Below are positions 1-7,680 of a DNA stretch of 64,000 bases, piece after piece. The stretch is from Streptomyces cyaneus (GTDB lineage Bacteria > Actinomycetota > Actinomycetes > Streptomycetales > Streptomycetaceae), in assembly GCF_004028635.1 (NCBI RefSeq), contig NZ_RQJW01000003.1, forward strand, positions 1,364,001-1,428,000. The letters run 5' to 3'. Under the pieces are notes generated by a model. The model had not been told where the DNA came from, did no database searches, and was given only the letters and a program-made list of their open reading frames with translations. Every line of letters begins with the position of its first letter. Position 1 is the first letter of the stretch. Position numbers and translations under genes: made by a program.

Positions 1-644
1 GGCCGCTTCATCGCCGGCTTCAGGTAGGCCTTCGAGGCCGAGAGTCGGCGTCCACGGTGGACATTACGGTCGAACTTGGCGAACCCTTCCTGCCGGTAGC
101 CGTTGACGTCGTCCGTGGGCGCGTAGCCCGCCTCCTCGGTGGCCTTGAGGAAGGCGCTGAACAGGGGGTTGGTCGCCGGCCCGCGTTCGAGGACGAGAGG
201 GCCGTCATGGCCGCGGAACTCGTCGTCGGGGTCGGCCGCGAGACAGTTCTCCATGCGCCGGAAGTACGGCAGACAGTGCGCGTAGTCCCATGCCTCCATG
301 CCCGGATCGGCGGCCCAGCGCTCGTAGTCCATGGGGTTGCCGCGCTGGAAGATCATGCCGTTGATGCTGCTGGAGCCGCCCAGCACCTTGCCGCGCGCGT
401 GGTAGACGCGTCGGCCGCCCATGTGGGGCTCGGGCTCGGACTCGTACTTCCAGTCGTAGAACCGACTGCCGATCGGGTAGGTCAGCGCCGCGGGCATGTG
501 GATGAAGACGTCCCACGGGTAGTCCGACCGGCCCGCCTCCAGGACCAGGACCCGGTTGGCCGGGTCGGCGGAGAGTCTGTTCGCCAGTGCACTGCCGGCC
601 GAACCGCCGCCGACGATGACGAAGTCGTACTGCAAGGGAGCCAT
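1..644 (-). CDS. GMC oxidoreductase, choline dehydrogenase-like (N-terminal part, truncated by window edge)
   Basis: An open frame runs leftward from ATG at 644 and leaves the window without a stop, giving about 214 N-terminal residues. It begins MAPLQYDFVIVGGGSAGSAL, the FAD-binding GxGxxG motif of GMC oxidoreductases, followed near residue 90 by GKVLGGSSSINGM, the second GMC signature. Spacing and wording (MPAAL, SEPEPHM, RGNPMDYERWA) resemble bacterial choline dehydrogenase BetA, which oxidises choline to betaine aldehyde and betaine. A GAGG ribosome site sits about five bases upstream of the ATG. It is divergent from the IclR gene, and a 17-bp inverted repeat lies between them at 713-729. 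The neighbouring Rieske oxygenase and mycothiol formaldehyde dehydrogenase fit a methylated-amine substrate. The substrate itself is inferred; another alcohol cannot be excluded. Confidence 0.85.
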   Translation of the reverse strand, partial: MAPLQYDFVIVGGGSAGSALANRLSADPANRVLVLEAGRSDYPWDVFIHMPAALTYPIGSRFYDWKYESEPEPHMGGRRVYHARGKVLGGSSSINGMIFQRGNPMDYERWAADPGMEAWDYAHCLPYFRRMENCLAADPDDEFRGHDGPLVLERGPATNPLFSAFLKATEEAGYAPTDDVNGYRQEGFAKFDRNVHRGRRLSASKAYLKPAMKR

Positions 645-698
645 GGTGCCTCGTCTCGCTCGCGCCGTAGATGTGCGAGGCATGCTAGACCCAGTAGC

Positions 699-729
699 GT
701 CATACGCACCAGGTTGCGAACGGCGCAAC
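699..729 (-). promoter_or_regulatory. GMC promoter with IclR-type operator (site 1)
   Basis: Bases 713-729 read GTTGCG-AACGG-CGCAAC, a perfect 6-bp-arm inverted repeat. On the minus strand the arm forms a -35-like TTGCGC (728-723), followed after 18 bases by TATGAC (704-699), a fair -10 for the GMC gene. The same 17-bp pattern recurs before the oxygenase, ferredoxin and FdhF genes. The likely binder is the adjacent IclR protein; this is inference. Confidence 0.65.
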
Positions 730-757
730 TTCTGGGTCTTCGTTTCGGCGGCGTTAC

Positions 758-788
758 TTGCAGTGACGTTGTTTACTACGCGTATAGT
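758..788 (+). promoter_or_regulatory. Candidate leaderless promoter of the iclR gene
   Basis: TTGCAG (758-763) and TATAGT (783-788) are separated by 19 bases. The -10 ends six bases before the GTG start at 795, and no Shine-Dalgarno sequence precedes that GTG, so the mRNA probably starts at or next to the start codon. Confidence 0.45.
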
Positions 789-794
789 TTCACT

Positions 795-1592
795 GTGAGC
801 AACTACAGCCCTGACACAGAAACGTCGAATTCGCAAACGGGCGGCGTCCAGTCGGTCGACCGCGCCATCAGCGTCCTGGAGATCCTCGCTCAGCGTGGCG
901 AAGCGGGCGTCAGCGAGGTGGCGGGCGAGATCGAGGTGCACAAGTCCACCGCCTTCCGCCTGCTCGGTGCCCTGGAGGCGCGCGGTCTGGTGGAGCAGGC
1001 CGGCGAGCGCGGCAAGTACCGGCTCGGCTTCGGCATCGTTCGCCTGGCGGGCGCGGTCACCGGCCGTATCGACATCACCCAGCAGGGCCGGCCGGTCTGC
1101 GAACGTCTGGCCGAGGAGCTCGGCGAGACCGTCAACATCGCGGTCATGCAGGAGCACTACGCGATCAACCTGTACCAGGTGCGGGGTCCGGGAGCCATCA
1201 CCGCGCACAACTGGGTCGGCCAGCTGACCCCGCTGCACGCCACCTCCAGCGGCAAGATCCTGCTGGCGTATCTGCCCTCCAAGGAGCGCGCCGCGCTGCT
1301 GTCCGAGGCCGGCATGAAGAAGGTCACCCCGCGCACCATCACCGCGAAGACGAAGCTCGAGAAGAACCTCGCCGAGGCCCGGGAGCGGGGCTACTCCTTC
1401 ACCCTGGAGGAGCTGGAGGTCGGTCTGCACGCGATGGCCGCCCCGGTCCGCAACCGGGACGGCGATGTCATCGCGGCACTCAGCGCCTCGGGGCCCGGCT
1501 ACCGGTTGACCGAGGAGCGCCTGCACGAACTCTCCCCGGTGCTGCTCAAGGGCGCCCAGGAGATCAGCCACCGGATGGGCTACCTGGGCTGA
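795..1592 (+). CDS. IclR family transcriptional regulator
   Basis: This 265-residue protein has the IclR layout. An N-terminal winged helix covers about residues 20-80 (SVDRAISVLEILAQRG, then VHKSTAFRLLGALEARGLVE as the recognition helix). A C-terminal effector domain of about 170 residues includes the family stretches LHATSSGKILLAYL and GLHAMAAPVRNRDG. The GTG at 795 was chosen because it begins the homologous region and a -10 box sits just upstream; the open frame extends further upstream only as antisense of the GMC gene. It lies between the divergent GMC gene and the convergent Rieske oxygenase (13 bases away). It is the obvious candidate to control both and to bind the repeated GTTGCG-type sites. 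IclR effectors are usually small aromatic or aliphatic acids; the ligand here is unknown. Confidence 0.92.
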   Translation: MSNYSPDTETSNSQTGGVQSVDRAISVLEILAQRGEAGVSEVAGEIEVHKSTAFRLLGALEARGLVEQAGERGKYRLGFGIVRLAGAVTGRIDITQQGRPVCERLAEELGETVNIAVMQEHYAINLYQVRGPGAITAHNWVGQLTPLHATSSGKILLAYLPSKERAALLSEAGMKKVTPRTITAKTKLEKNLAEARERGYSFTLEELEVGLHAMAAPVRNRDGDVIAALSASGPGYRLTEERLHELSPVLLKGAQEISHRMGYLG

Positions 1593-1605
1593 GTCATCGG
1601 CCGAT

Positions 1606-2736
1606 TCACCCCTGAGGTGTGCCCAGGCGCTCGTTCACCCAGTCGTGGAACGCGCCGATGTGGTGCTCGCTGGGCACCAGCACACCACCCTTGGCATACA
1701 TACGGGAGCTCATGCCGGGCTGCGTGCGCTCGCAGGCGTCGAAGTCCTGCTGGTTGACGCGGTGGAAGAGTTCCACGGACCGGCTGACGTCCTTGCCGCT
1801 CTCGACGACGTGCGGCAGATACAGCCAGTCGCACTCGACGATCGTGCGGTCCACCGCCACCGGGTACATCCGGTGGAAGATCACATGGTCGGGCACGAGG
1901 TTGATGAAGACCTGCGGCCGGACGGTGATCGCGTAGTAGCGGCGGTCCTGGTCGTCGGCGACCCCGGGAATGCGGTCCAGACCCTCCGAGCCGTCGACGG
2001 TGAAGCCCTGGACCTCCTCGCCGAACTCCGCGCCGTGGCCCACGTAGTACTGGGCGGCGTAGCCGTCCGCGAACTCCGGGAGCACCTCGGTGAGTTCGGG
2101 GTGGATCGTGGCGCAGTGGTAGCACTCCATGAAGTTCTCGATGATGAGCTTCCAGTTCGACTTCACGTCGTACGTGATCCGCTTGCCGACGGAGAGGTTG
2201 TCGATGTCGTAGCGCTCGATCGACTCGACGTCGCCGAGGCGGGAGACGACCTCGCCGATGACGTCCTTCTCGAAGGAGGGCGGGTTCTCCGCGAGGCAGA
2301 CCCAGACATAGCCGAGCCATTCACGCACGGCCACGCTCACCAGGCCGTACTCGGTACGGCCCACGTCGGGCATCTTGGTGAGGTTGGGTGCCGCGACGAG
2401 CTTGCCGTTCAGGTCGTACGTCCAGGCGTGGTACGGGCATTGGAAGGCCCGCTTCACCTCGCCGGTCTCCTCGGTGCAGAGCTTGGCTCCGCGGTGCCGG
2501 CACACATTGAAGTACGCACGGATGCTGTTGTCCCTCGCCCTGGTGACGAGGATGCTCTCGCGGCCCACGTCGACGGTGCGGAAGGCACCGGGCTTCGCCA
2601 GTTCGGAGGCGCGCGCCACGCAGAACCACATGGTCTCGAATATGCGCTCCTGCTCCTGGGCGAAGATCCCCGGGTCCGTGTAGGAGGAGCCGGGGAGAGT
2701 GGCGATCAGGCTGTCCGGCAGGCTGGTCGAGGTCAC
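1606..2736 (-). CDS. Rieske non-haem iron oxygenase, alpha subunit (GbcA-like ring-hydroxylating family)
   Basis: The protein is 376 residues. The Rieske cluster ligands are visible as CRHRGAKLC and, further on, CPYHAW (CxH-x17-CxxH). The catalytic domain carries NFMECYHCATIHPE, which contains the two histidines of the mononuclear iron facial triad. Homologues include aromatic dioxygenase alpha subunits and the glycine-betaine demethylase GbcA, which releases formaldehyde. The neighbouring GMC and formaldehyde-oxidation genes make an N-demethylase role the best inference. GTG at 2736 was preferred because GAGGAG stands six bases upstream; an upstream ATG at 2772 lacks a ribosome site. No beta subunit is nearby, as expected for GbcA-like enzymes. 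Electron supply is probably from the reductase and ferredoxin just upstream. A GTTGTG-type operator lies at 2804-2820. Confidence 0.88.
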   Translation of the reverse strand: MTSTSLPDSLIATLPGSSYTDPGIFAQEQERIFETMWFCVARASELAKPGAFRTVDVGRESILVTRARDNSIRAYFNVCRHRGAKLCTEETGEVKRAFQCPYHAWTYDLNGKLVAAPNLTKMPDVGRTEYGLVSVAVREWLGYVWVCLAENPPSFEKDVIGEVVSRLGDVESIERYDIDNLSVGKRITYDVKSNWKLIIENFMECYHCATIHPELTEVLPEFADGYAAQYYVGHGAEFGEEVQGFTVDGSEGLDRIPGVADDQDRRYYAITVRPQVFINLVPDHVIFHRMYPVAVDRTIVECDWLYLPHVVESGKDVSRSVELFHRVNQQDFDACERTQPGMSSRMYAKGGVLVPSEHHIGAFHDWVNERLGTPQG

Positions 2737-2803
2737 GGTGCACTCCTCGGGAGAACGTCGTGGAGGGGTCATTCACGCGCCGGGGAGAGCGACTCCGGAC
2801 GGT

Positions 2804-2820
2804 GTTGTGTATGGAGCAAC
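2804..2820 (-). promoter_or_regulatory. IclR-type operator upstream of the oxygenase (site 2)
   Basis: GTTGTG-TATGG-AGCAAC is the same 17-bp arrangement as site 1 with slightly degenerate arms. On the minus strand a TTGCAC (2838-2833) precedes it at a suitable -35 distance from CCATAC inside the site. It shows that the oxygenase has its own control region despite lying downstream of the reductase gene. Confidence 0.55.
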
Positions 2821-2863
2821 GCTGCGTGCCATGTGCAACCGCAGCATTGGATGCCGCTGGGGC

Positions 2864-2897
2864 GGTGTCAAGATGCGGGCGGTGTCAAGATGCGGGC
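2864..2897. repeat. Perfect 17-bp tandem duplication
   Basis: The unit GGTGTCAAGATGCGGGC occurs twice head to tail (2864-2880 and 2881-2897), four bases beyond the reductase stop codon. It may be slippage or part of the upstream control region of the oxygenase; nothing in the sequence assigns a function. Confidence 0.8.
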
Positions 2898-2901
2898 GCG
2901 A

Positions 2902-4065
2902 TCAGGACGCGGTGGCGGCGAGTTGCTTGCGCCAGCGCGTGAACAGCCGCGGCTGGTTCATCCCGAGTACGGCGACCGGGTCTCCGGCCCGCCGGTAGAC
3001 GGCGAGGACGTCGCGGTCGTCCGCGGCGCCCGCCTCGATGGTGACGCTGTCGGCGCCGGCCGCGTGACCGGCGAACTGGATCTTCACGCCGTACTGGTCG
3101 GACCAGAAGTACGGCGGCCGGGGCACACCCGGTTCCAGCGCACCGCCCGCCAGCAGCGTGGCGACCGCGGCGTCGGGGCGCTCGCGCGCGCCGGTCCAGT
3201 GCTCGACGCGGCGATGGAACCCCGCGCGCGGGTCGTACCAGTTGGCGCAGTCACCGACCGCGACCACGCCGGCCAGGCTGGTGCGGCCGTCGGCGCCGCA
3301 CTTGACGCCGTTGTCGAGAGCGATGCCGCAATCCTCCAGCCACTCGACGTTCGGGCGGGCGCCCACCCCCACCACCACGATGTCGGCGGGGATGCTGCGA
3401 CCGTCCTCCAGCAGGACGGCGTCGACGCGGGTCTCCCCGCTCAGCCCCTTGACGCCCACGCCGCACACCAGCCGTACGCCGTGGTCTGCGTGGAGGGCGG
3501 AGACGATGGCGCCCATCGTCTCGCCGAGCGGCCCGGCGAGCGGGGTCGGGGCCGCCTCGACGACGGTCACGTCGTGCCCGAGGGCGTACGCGGTGGAGGC
3601 GACCTCGGCTCCGATGAAGCCTCCGCCGATCACCACCAGGCGTCCGCCGCGGGTCAGTTCGTCCCGCAGGGCGCGGGCGTCGTCCAGGGTGCGCAGCGTG
3701 TGCACTCCGGCCAGGCCCTCGGACCCGGGGAGGATGCGTGCCGCTGCGCCCGTCGCGATGACGACGCCGTCGGCCTGCACCTCCCGTCCGTCACCGAGCC
3801 GGACGACGCGCCGCGCGTGGTCGAGTCCGGTGGCCCGGACGCCGAGCAGCCACTCCGCCTGCAGGTCCTCGTCGTCGGTCTCCAGGGCGAGTTCGGCTTC
3901 GCCGAGCGTGCCGGCCAGGAACCCCTTGGACAGCGGGGGCCTGTCGTAGGGGCGGTGGAGCTCGTCCCCGATGACGACCAGCCTGCCGCCGTAGCCCTGC
4001 TTGCGCAGTGAGCGCGCCGCCGACAGCCCGGCCAGCGAGGCGCCGACCACGGCGACCGTTCTCAC
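2902..4065 (-). CDS. FAD-dependent ferredoxin reductase (BphA4/BenC-like oxygenase reductase)
   Basis: This 387-residue protein has the pyridine nucleotide-disulphide reductase fold used by oxygenase ferredoxin reductases. The N-terminal FAD site is VAVVGASLAGLSAARSL, followed by RPYDRPPLSK. The NAD(P)H-binding GxGxxG is VVIGGGFIGAEVAS near residue 150, and the second FAD motif is VVAVGDCANW. GTG at 4065 overlaps the ferredoxin stop as GTGA, so the two are translationally coupled. Its role is to pass electrons from NAD(P)H to the Rieske ferredoxin and on to the oxygenase at 1606-2736. Together they form a three-component system, unlike the fused GbcB reductase of proteobacteria. Physical coupling makes the partner assignment strong; the final substrate is inferred. 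Confidence 0.9.
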   Translation of the reverse strand: MRTVAVVGASLAGLSAARSLRKQGYGGRLVVIGDELHRPYDRPPLSKGFLAGTLGEAELALETDDEDLQAEWLLGVRATGLDHARRVVRLGDGREVQADGVVIATGAAARILPGSEGLAGVHTLRTLDDARALRDELTRGGRLVVIGGGFIGAEVASTAYALGHDVTVVEAAPTPLAGPLGETMGAIVSALHADHGVRLVCGVGVKGLSGETRVDAVLLEDGRSIPADIVVVGVGARPNVEWLEDCGIALDNGVKCGADGRTSLAGVVAVGDCANWYDPRAGFHRRVEHWTGARERPDAAVATLLAGGALEPGVPRPPYFWSDQYGVKIQFAGHAAGADSVTIEAGAADDRDVLAVYRRAGDPVAVLGMNQPRLFTRWRKQLAATAS

Positions 4066-4424
4066 GCGGGACCCCCGGCGAGCCGGGCCGAGATGCAGGG
4101 CGGCAGGTTGGGCGCGTCCATGGACAGACGGACGTGGATCATGCCGTCCTCGACGACGACCTCGTGCGTCCGGACCGGGAGCTTGGCCGGCGGGGCGTCG
4201 ACCGCGCCGGTCCTCAGGTCGAACTTGGAAGCATGCAGCGGGCATTCCACCTCGCAGCCCTCCAGCCAGCCGTCGGCGAGCGACGCGTCCTGGTGGGTGC
4301 AGGTGTCGTCGATGGCGAAGAGTTCGCCGTCGTCGGTGTGGAACACCGAAACCGGCGGATCGATGTCGAGCCGGTGGGCCTCGCCTCGCGGAAGGTCCTC
4401 GAGACGGCACGCGGGAATCATCAT
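4062..4424 (-). CDS. Rieske [2Fe-2S] ferredoxin of an oxygenase system
   Basis: This is a 120-residue soluble Rieske protein with the cluster motifs CTHQDASL and CPLHASKF (CxH and CxxH) near residues 42-66. The size and absence of a membrane anchor fit the ferredoxin component of three-component oxygenases such as the phenylpropionate/biphenyl type. ATG at 4424 follows GAGG; an alternative ATG is one codon later. It is first in a coupled pair with the FAD reductase. Its upstream region carries a GTTGCG-type inverted repeat and a promoter-like pair. It presumably shuttles electrons between the reductase and the oxygenase two genes on. Confidence 0.92.
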   Translation of the reverse strand: MMIPACRLEDLPRGEAHRLDIDPPVSVFHTDDGELFAIDDTCTHQDASLADGWLEGCEVECPLHASKFDLRTGAVDAPPAKLPVRTHEVVVEDGMIHVRLSMDAPNLPPCISARLAGGPA

Positions 4425-4437
4425 GACACCTCGGTGC

Positions 4438-4468
4438 GTATAACGAAACGGATTGCGGTAAGCGCAAC
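4438..4468 (-). promoter_or_regulatory. Ferredoxin/reductase promoter with IclR-type operator (site 3)
   Basis: Bases 4452-4468 read ATTGCG-GTAAG-CGCAAC. On the minus strand the arm gives -35 TTGCGC (4467-4462), and TTATAC (4443-4438) follows after exactly 18 bases. The same TTGCGx-N18 layout occurs at the GMC and mycothiol dehydrogenase promoters, so bound regulator and RNA polymerase would meet at the -35. Confidence 0.65.
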
Positions 4469-4575
4469 ATCAGTCTGGGGGCGGCCCAGAACCCTTGTCA
4501 AGGCGTTCAGAGGGCCCTCTGAGGCCATTCATCTCGTTGCGCCATAAAAAACTGAGCTCACATAGAACAACAACA

Positions 4576-4618
4576 GCCCGCCGCTTCGGCTCGCGGCGAA
4601 CGCGAGCCGAGGGCGGGC
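4576..4618 (-). terminator. Strong hairpin after the MBL hydrolase gene
   Basis: GCCCGCC and TCGGCTCGCG pair with CGCGAGCCGA and GGCGGGC around a GCGAA loop, giving a 17-bp nearly perfect stem about 20 bases downstream of the stop at 4641. There is no long T-run, as is common in Streptomyces. Confidence 0.7.
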
Positions 4619-4640
4619 GTGTGAGGGTCGCAGGCGGGCG

Positions 4641-5270
4641 TCAGAAACCGCGGTCGACCCACTCCTGCAGGTGCGGGGCCTCGGCTGCGACGGTGGTCTT
4701 GTCACCGTGCCCCGTGTGCACGACGGTGTCTGCCGGCAGCGTCAGCAGCCGGTCCCGGATCGAGTCGATGATCGTCGGGAAATGGCTGTACGACCGCCCT
4801 GTCGCGCCCGGCCCGCCGGCGAACAGGGTGTCGCCGCTGAAGAGCGCCTTCAGGGCCGGTGCGTACAGACAGACCGCCCCGGGGGCGTGGCCGGGCGTGT
4901 GCAGCACGGTCAGCTCGACGCCCGCCACCGTGAGGCCCTGGCCGTCGGTCAGTTCGGCGTCCGGCGCCCGGTCGGGGTGGGTCTGTTTCCACAGCGGCAG
5001 GTCGTCCGGATGCAGGAGGACCGGGGCGCCGGTGCGGGCCGCGAGTTCGGGCGCGGCGTCGATGTGGTCGTTGTGCGCGTGGGTGCTCACGATCGCGATG
5101 AGGCGCCGGTCGCCGACGGCCTCGGCGATGGCGTCGGCGTCGTGCGCGGCGTCGATGACGATCACCTCGGTGTCGTCGCCGACGATCCACACGTTGTTGT
5201 CGACGTCCCAGGTGCCGCCGTCCAGGGAGAACGTCCCCGAGGTGACGAGGTGTTCGATGCGGGCGGCCAT
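4641..5270 (-). CDS. MBL-fold metallo-hydrolase (glyoxalase II-like), coupled to mycothiol formaldehyde dehydrogenase
   Basis: The protein is 209 residues with the metallo-beta-lactamase zinc motif THAHNDHID at about 64-69 (HxHxDH), then HTPGHAPGAV and a GDTLF aspartate. This is the two-metal glyoxalase II/hydroxyacylglutathione hydrolase pattern. Its ATG shares the A of the preceding TGA (TGATG) with the dehydrogenase gene, so the two are co-translated. In actinomycetes this pairing is common beside S-(hydroxymethyl)mycothiol dehydrogenase, and hydrolysis of S-formylmycothiol to formate plus mycothiol is the sensible inference. A hairpin terminator follows. The substrate is not proven by sequence. 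Confidence 0.88.
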   Translation of the reverse strand: MAARIEHLVTSGTFSLDGGTWDVDNNVWIVGDDTEVIVIDAAHDADAIAEAVGDRRLIAIVSTHAHNDHIDAAPELAARTGAPVLLHPDDLPLWKQTHPDRAPDAELTDGQGLTVAGVELTVLHTPGHAPGAVCLYAPALKALFSGDTLFAGGPGATGRSYSHFPTIIDSIRDRLLTLPADTVVHTGHGDKTTVAAEAPHLQEWVDRGF

Positions 5271-6355
5271 CAGAGGACCACCACCGAACGCAGCACGTCG
5301 CCGTGGTGCATCCGCTCGAAGGCCTTCTCGACCTCGTCCAGCGCGATGGTCTCCGTGACGAAGGCGTCGAGGTCCAGGCGGCCCTGGAGATAGAGGTCGA
5401 TCAGCATCGGGAAGTCCCGGCTCGGCAGGCAGTCGCCGTACCAGGAGGACTTCAGCGCGCCGCCGCGCCCGAAGACGTCCAGCAGCGGCAGTTCGAGCTT
5501 CATCTCGGGGGTGGGCACGCCGACGAGGACGACCGTGCCGGCGAGGTCGCGGGCGTAGAACGCCTGCTTGTAGGTCTCCGGGCGGCCGACCGCCTCGATG
5601 ACGACGTCGGCGCCGTGGCCGCCGGTCAGCTCGCGGATCGCCTCGACCGCGTCGGCGGACTTGGAGTTGACGGTGTGGGTTGCGCCCAGCTTCGAGGCGG
5701 TCTCCAGCTTGCGGTCGTCGATGTCGACGGCGATGACCTTCGCCGCGCCCGCCAGATTCGCCCCGGCGATCGCCGCGGCCCCGACACCACCGCAGCCGAT
5801 GACGGCGACCGAGTCGCCCCGGCCGACGTTGCCGGTGTTGATCGCGGCACCGATGCCCGCCATCACGCCGCATCCCAGCAGACCGGCGGCGGCCGCCGAC
5901 GCGGTCGGGTCGACCTTGGTGCACTGCCCGGCCGCGACCAGCGTCTTCTCCGCGAACGCGCCGATCCCAAGGGCGGGCGACAACTCGGTGCCGTCGAGCA
6001 AGGTCATCTTCTGCTTGGCGTTGTGGGTGTTGAAGCAGTACCACGACTCCCCGCGCAGACAGGCACGGCACTGGCCGCACACGGCACGCCAGTTGAGGAT
6101 CACGAAGTCGCCGGGCGCGACGTCGGTGACCCCCTCCCCCACCGACTCCACGATGCCCGCGGCCTCATGGCCCAGCAGGAACGGGAAGTCGTCGTTGATG
6201 CCGCCCTCGCGATAGTGCAGATCGGTGTGGCAGACCCCGCAGGCCTCGATCTTCACCAGCGCCTCACCCGGACCCGGGTCGGGCACGATGATCGTTTCCA
6301 GGCTGACGGGGGCGCCCTTGCCCCGCGCGACGACAGCACGGACCTGGTGCGTCAT
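5270..6355 (-). CDS. S-(hydroxymethyl)mycothiol dehydrogenase (mycothiol-dependent formaldehyde dehydrogenase)
   Basis: This 361-residue zinc-dependent alcohol dehydrogenase has catalytic zinc residues in EACGVCHTDLHY (C39) and LGHEAAG (H63, E64). The structural zinc lobe is CGQCRACLRGESWYC (C93, C96, C99, C107), and the NAD motif is GCGGVGAAA. Length and wording match actinobacterial mycothiol-dependent formaldehyde dehydrogenases, which oxidise the formaldehyde-mycothiol adduct to S-formylmycothiol. ATG at 6355 has GAGGA seven bases upstream; GTG at 6361 abuts the ribosome site and is less likely. It is first of a two-gene operon with the MBL hydrolase. It probably removes formaldehyde made by the neighbouring demethylating oxygenase. 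Confidence 0.93.
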   Translation of the reverse strand: MTHQVRAVVARGKGAPVSLETIIVPDPGPGEALVKIEACGVCHTDLHYREGGINDDFPFLLGHEAAGIVESVGEGVTDVAPGDFVILNWRAVCGQCRACLRGESWYCFNTHNAKQKMTLLDGTELSPALGIGAFAEKTLVAAGQCTKVDPTASAAAAGLLGCGVMAGIGAAINTGNVGRGDSVAVIGCGGVGAAAIAGANLAGAAKVIAVDIDDRKLETASKLGATHTVNSKSADAVEAIRELTGGHGADVVIEAVGRPETYKQAFYARDLAGTVVLVGVPTPEMKLELPLLDVFGRGGALKSSWYGDCLPSRDFPMLIDLYLQGRLDLDAFVTETIALDEVEKAFERMHHGDVLRSVVVL

Positions 6356-6406
6356 GGCCACTCCTCGGCTGGTCGAGACTTGAATCAGAGGTCCTGCAGA
6401 TGTTTC

Positions 6407-6436
6407 TCATTACGGCACACATCTCATGTGTCGCAA
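6407..6436 (-). promoter_or_regulatory. Promoter of the mycothiol dehydrogenase operon with GTTGCG half-site
   Basis: On the minus strand TTGCGA (6436-6431) and TAATGA (6412-6407) are separated by 18 bases, a good -35/-10 pair. The -35 lies inside GTTGCGA, one arm of the regulon repeat, but the second arm is poorly conserved here. Confidence 0.55.
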
Positions 6437-6579
6437 CACAGCATCGTGGAGGGCCGACCGGGGGTCAAGGAGCTCGACGGGCCCGAGCGGGTGACGGTGC
6501 ACGTCCGGTTGTGGAAAGCGGGCGAAGCCCGGACGTGGTGGCACCCGCAGGAGGACCATGGACGCGGGGGTGGTCGGGC

Positions 6580-7680
6580 GTGAGCGATGAACCGGTGGTC
6601 GGCTGGAGTCCTCAGTACCAGGGGGAGCATTCAAGCCCCCAGGTCGTCGAGTGCTACAAGCGGTTCGTCACCTCCGGGGACCCCCGGGATCTGACGGCGC
6701 TGGAGTCGGTGGCCATGGCCGACGGCCCCGCCGGCAACCTGCACGCGCTGGCGTCGGCGCATCTGGTCGCGGGACAGCCGATGCAGGCGGTCCCGCTGCT
6801 GGAGTTCCTCGCCGACGCGACGCCGGAGGAACTGGCCGTGCGCTGCGACCTCGCCACCGCCTACATCCAGATCGGCAGCGCACAGCGGGCGGCACGGGAA
6901 CTGGAACGCGTCCTGGAGGCGGCTCCCGAGCTGCCCGCGGCCGTTCACCAACTGGCCGACCTGCGCGGATGGCTGCGGTGGCGCGAGACCGAGGTGGACT
7001 TCCAGCGGCAGCGGGCCGCCTACCTGTCCGAGCGGCTGGCCGACGGACCCGGCGGCATCGACGAGCACGTGACGCTGGCCAGATCGCTCTACACGCTGGC
7101 CGTCACACCCGGCACCGGGGTGGACTGGCCGGACGTACTCGACACACTGGAACAGGCACGCCGGGTCGACAACGGTCATGTGCAGGTCCTCGAACTCCTC
7201 GTGGCGGTGAGCTACCACGCCGGTGCCGAGTCCGTCAGGCACGAGGCGCTGCTGGCGCTGGAGCGGGCCGCCCCCCGGTCGCCCATGCTGGACCACTCGC
7301 GATCCATGCCGGACGCGACCCAGGCCGATCCGGACCGGTTGCTCCAGGTGGCCTGCTCCGGCACCGAGGACGCGCACGGCGCCCTGCGCGAGCTCCGCTC
7401 GCAGTACCGGCAGGCCCCGAACAACCGCGATGTCCAGCACTGCCTGATGCAGGCCGAGGTCGCCCAGGGAAGCCTCGCCGAGGCGTTGTGGCTGGCCGAC
7501 GGCCTCGCGGACGCCGAGGGGCTGGGCTTCGCCACACAGGGCGCGCTGGCGCTGGTCTACGGCGTGGCCGGGGACGGGCCGCGAGCGGACCGGCACTGCG
7601 CGGCGGCCCTCGCCCTCGCGCCGGATCCGGCGTCGCGGGAGGCCTTCCGGGCCCACTACGACTCGGTGCGCACACCGTGA
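6580..7680 (+). CDS. Tetratricopeptide-repeat protein of the CHAT cassette
   Basis: The protein is 366 residues, almost wholly helical, with repeated alanine/leucine-rich TPR-like pairs such as ALASAHLVAGQPMQAVPLLE and DLATAYIQIGSAQRAARELE. No enzyme motif, signal peptide or membrane segment is visible. GTG at 6580 was chosen where the protein-like sequence begins; the ribosome site is weak, so the start is uncertain. Its stop overlaps the start of the 987-residue CHAT protein as GTGA, so the two are co-translated and presumably act together. TPR proteins beside CHAT proteases often serve as sensors, scaffolds or substrates. The function is unknown, and the promoter probably lies in 6440-6570. 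Confidence 0.75.
   Translation: MSDEPVVGWSPQYQGEHSSPQVVECYKRFVTSGDPRDLTALESVAMADGPAGNLHALASAHLVAGQPMQAVPLLEFLADATPEELAVRCDLATAYIQIGSAQRAARELERVLEAAPELPAAVHQLADLRGWLRWRETEVDFQRQRAAYLSERLADGPGGIDEHVTLARSLYTLAVTPGTGVDWPDVLDTLEQARRVDNGHVQVLELLVAVSYHAGAESVRHEALLALERAAPRSPMLDHSRSMPDATQADPDRLLQVACSGTEDAHGALRELRSQYRQAPNNRDVQHCLMQAEVAQGSLAEALWLADGLADAEGLGFATQGALALVYGVAGDGPRADRHCAAALALAPDPASREAFRAHYDSVRTP

Noticed and set aside
2321..2776. A second minus-strand frame overlapping the Rieske oxygenase start
   Set aside because: It lies in another frame of the same DNA with an Arg/Pro-rich composition; the oxygenase frame has the Rieske motifs.
1645..4011. A 788-codon open frame on the plus strand opposite the oxygenase and reductase genes
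   Set aside because: It is the antisense of well-supported genes, rich in Arg/Val/Asp without domains, and produced by the high G/C third positions of the opposite strand.
6421..6437. A second full IclR-type operator at the mycothiol dehydrogenase promoter
   Set aside because: Only one arm (CGCAAC) is present; the other arm matches poorly, so it is reported only as a half-site.
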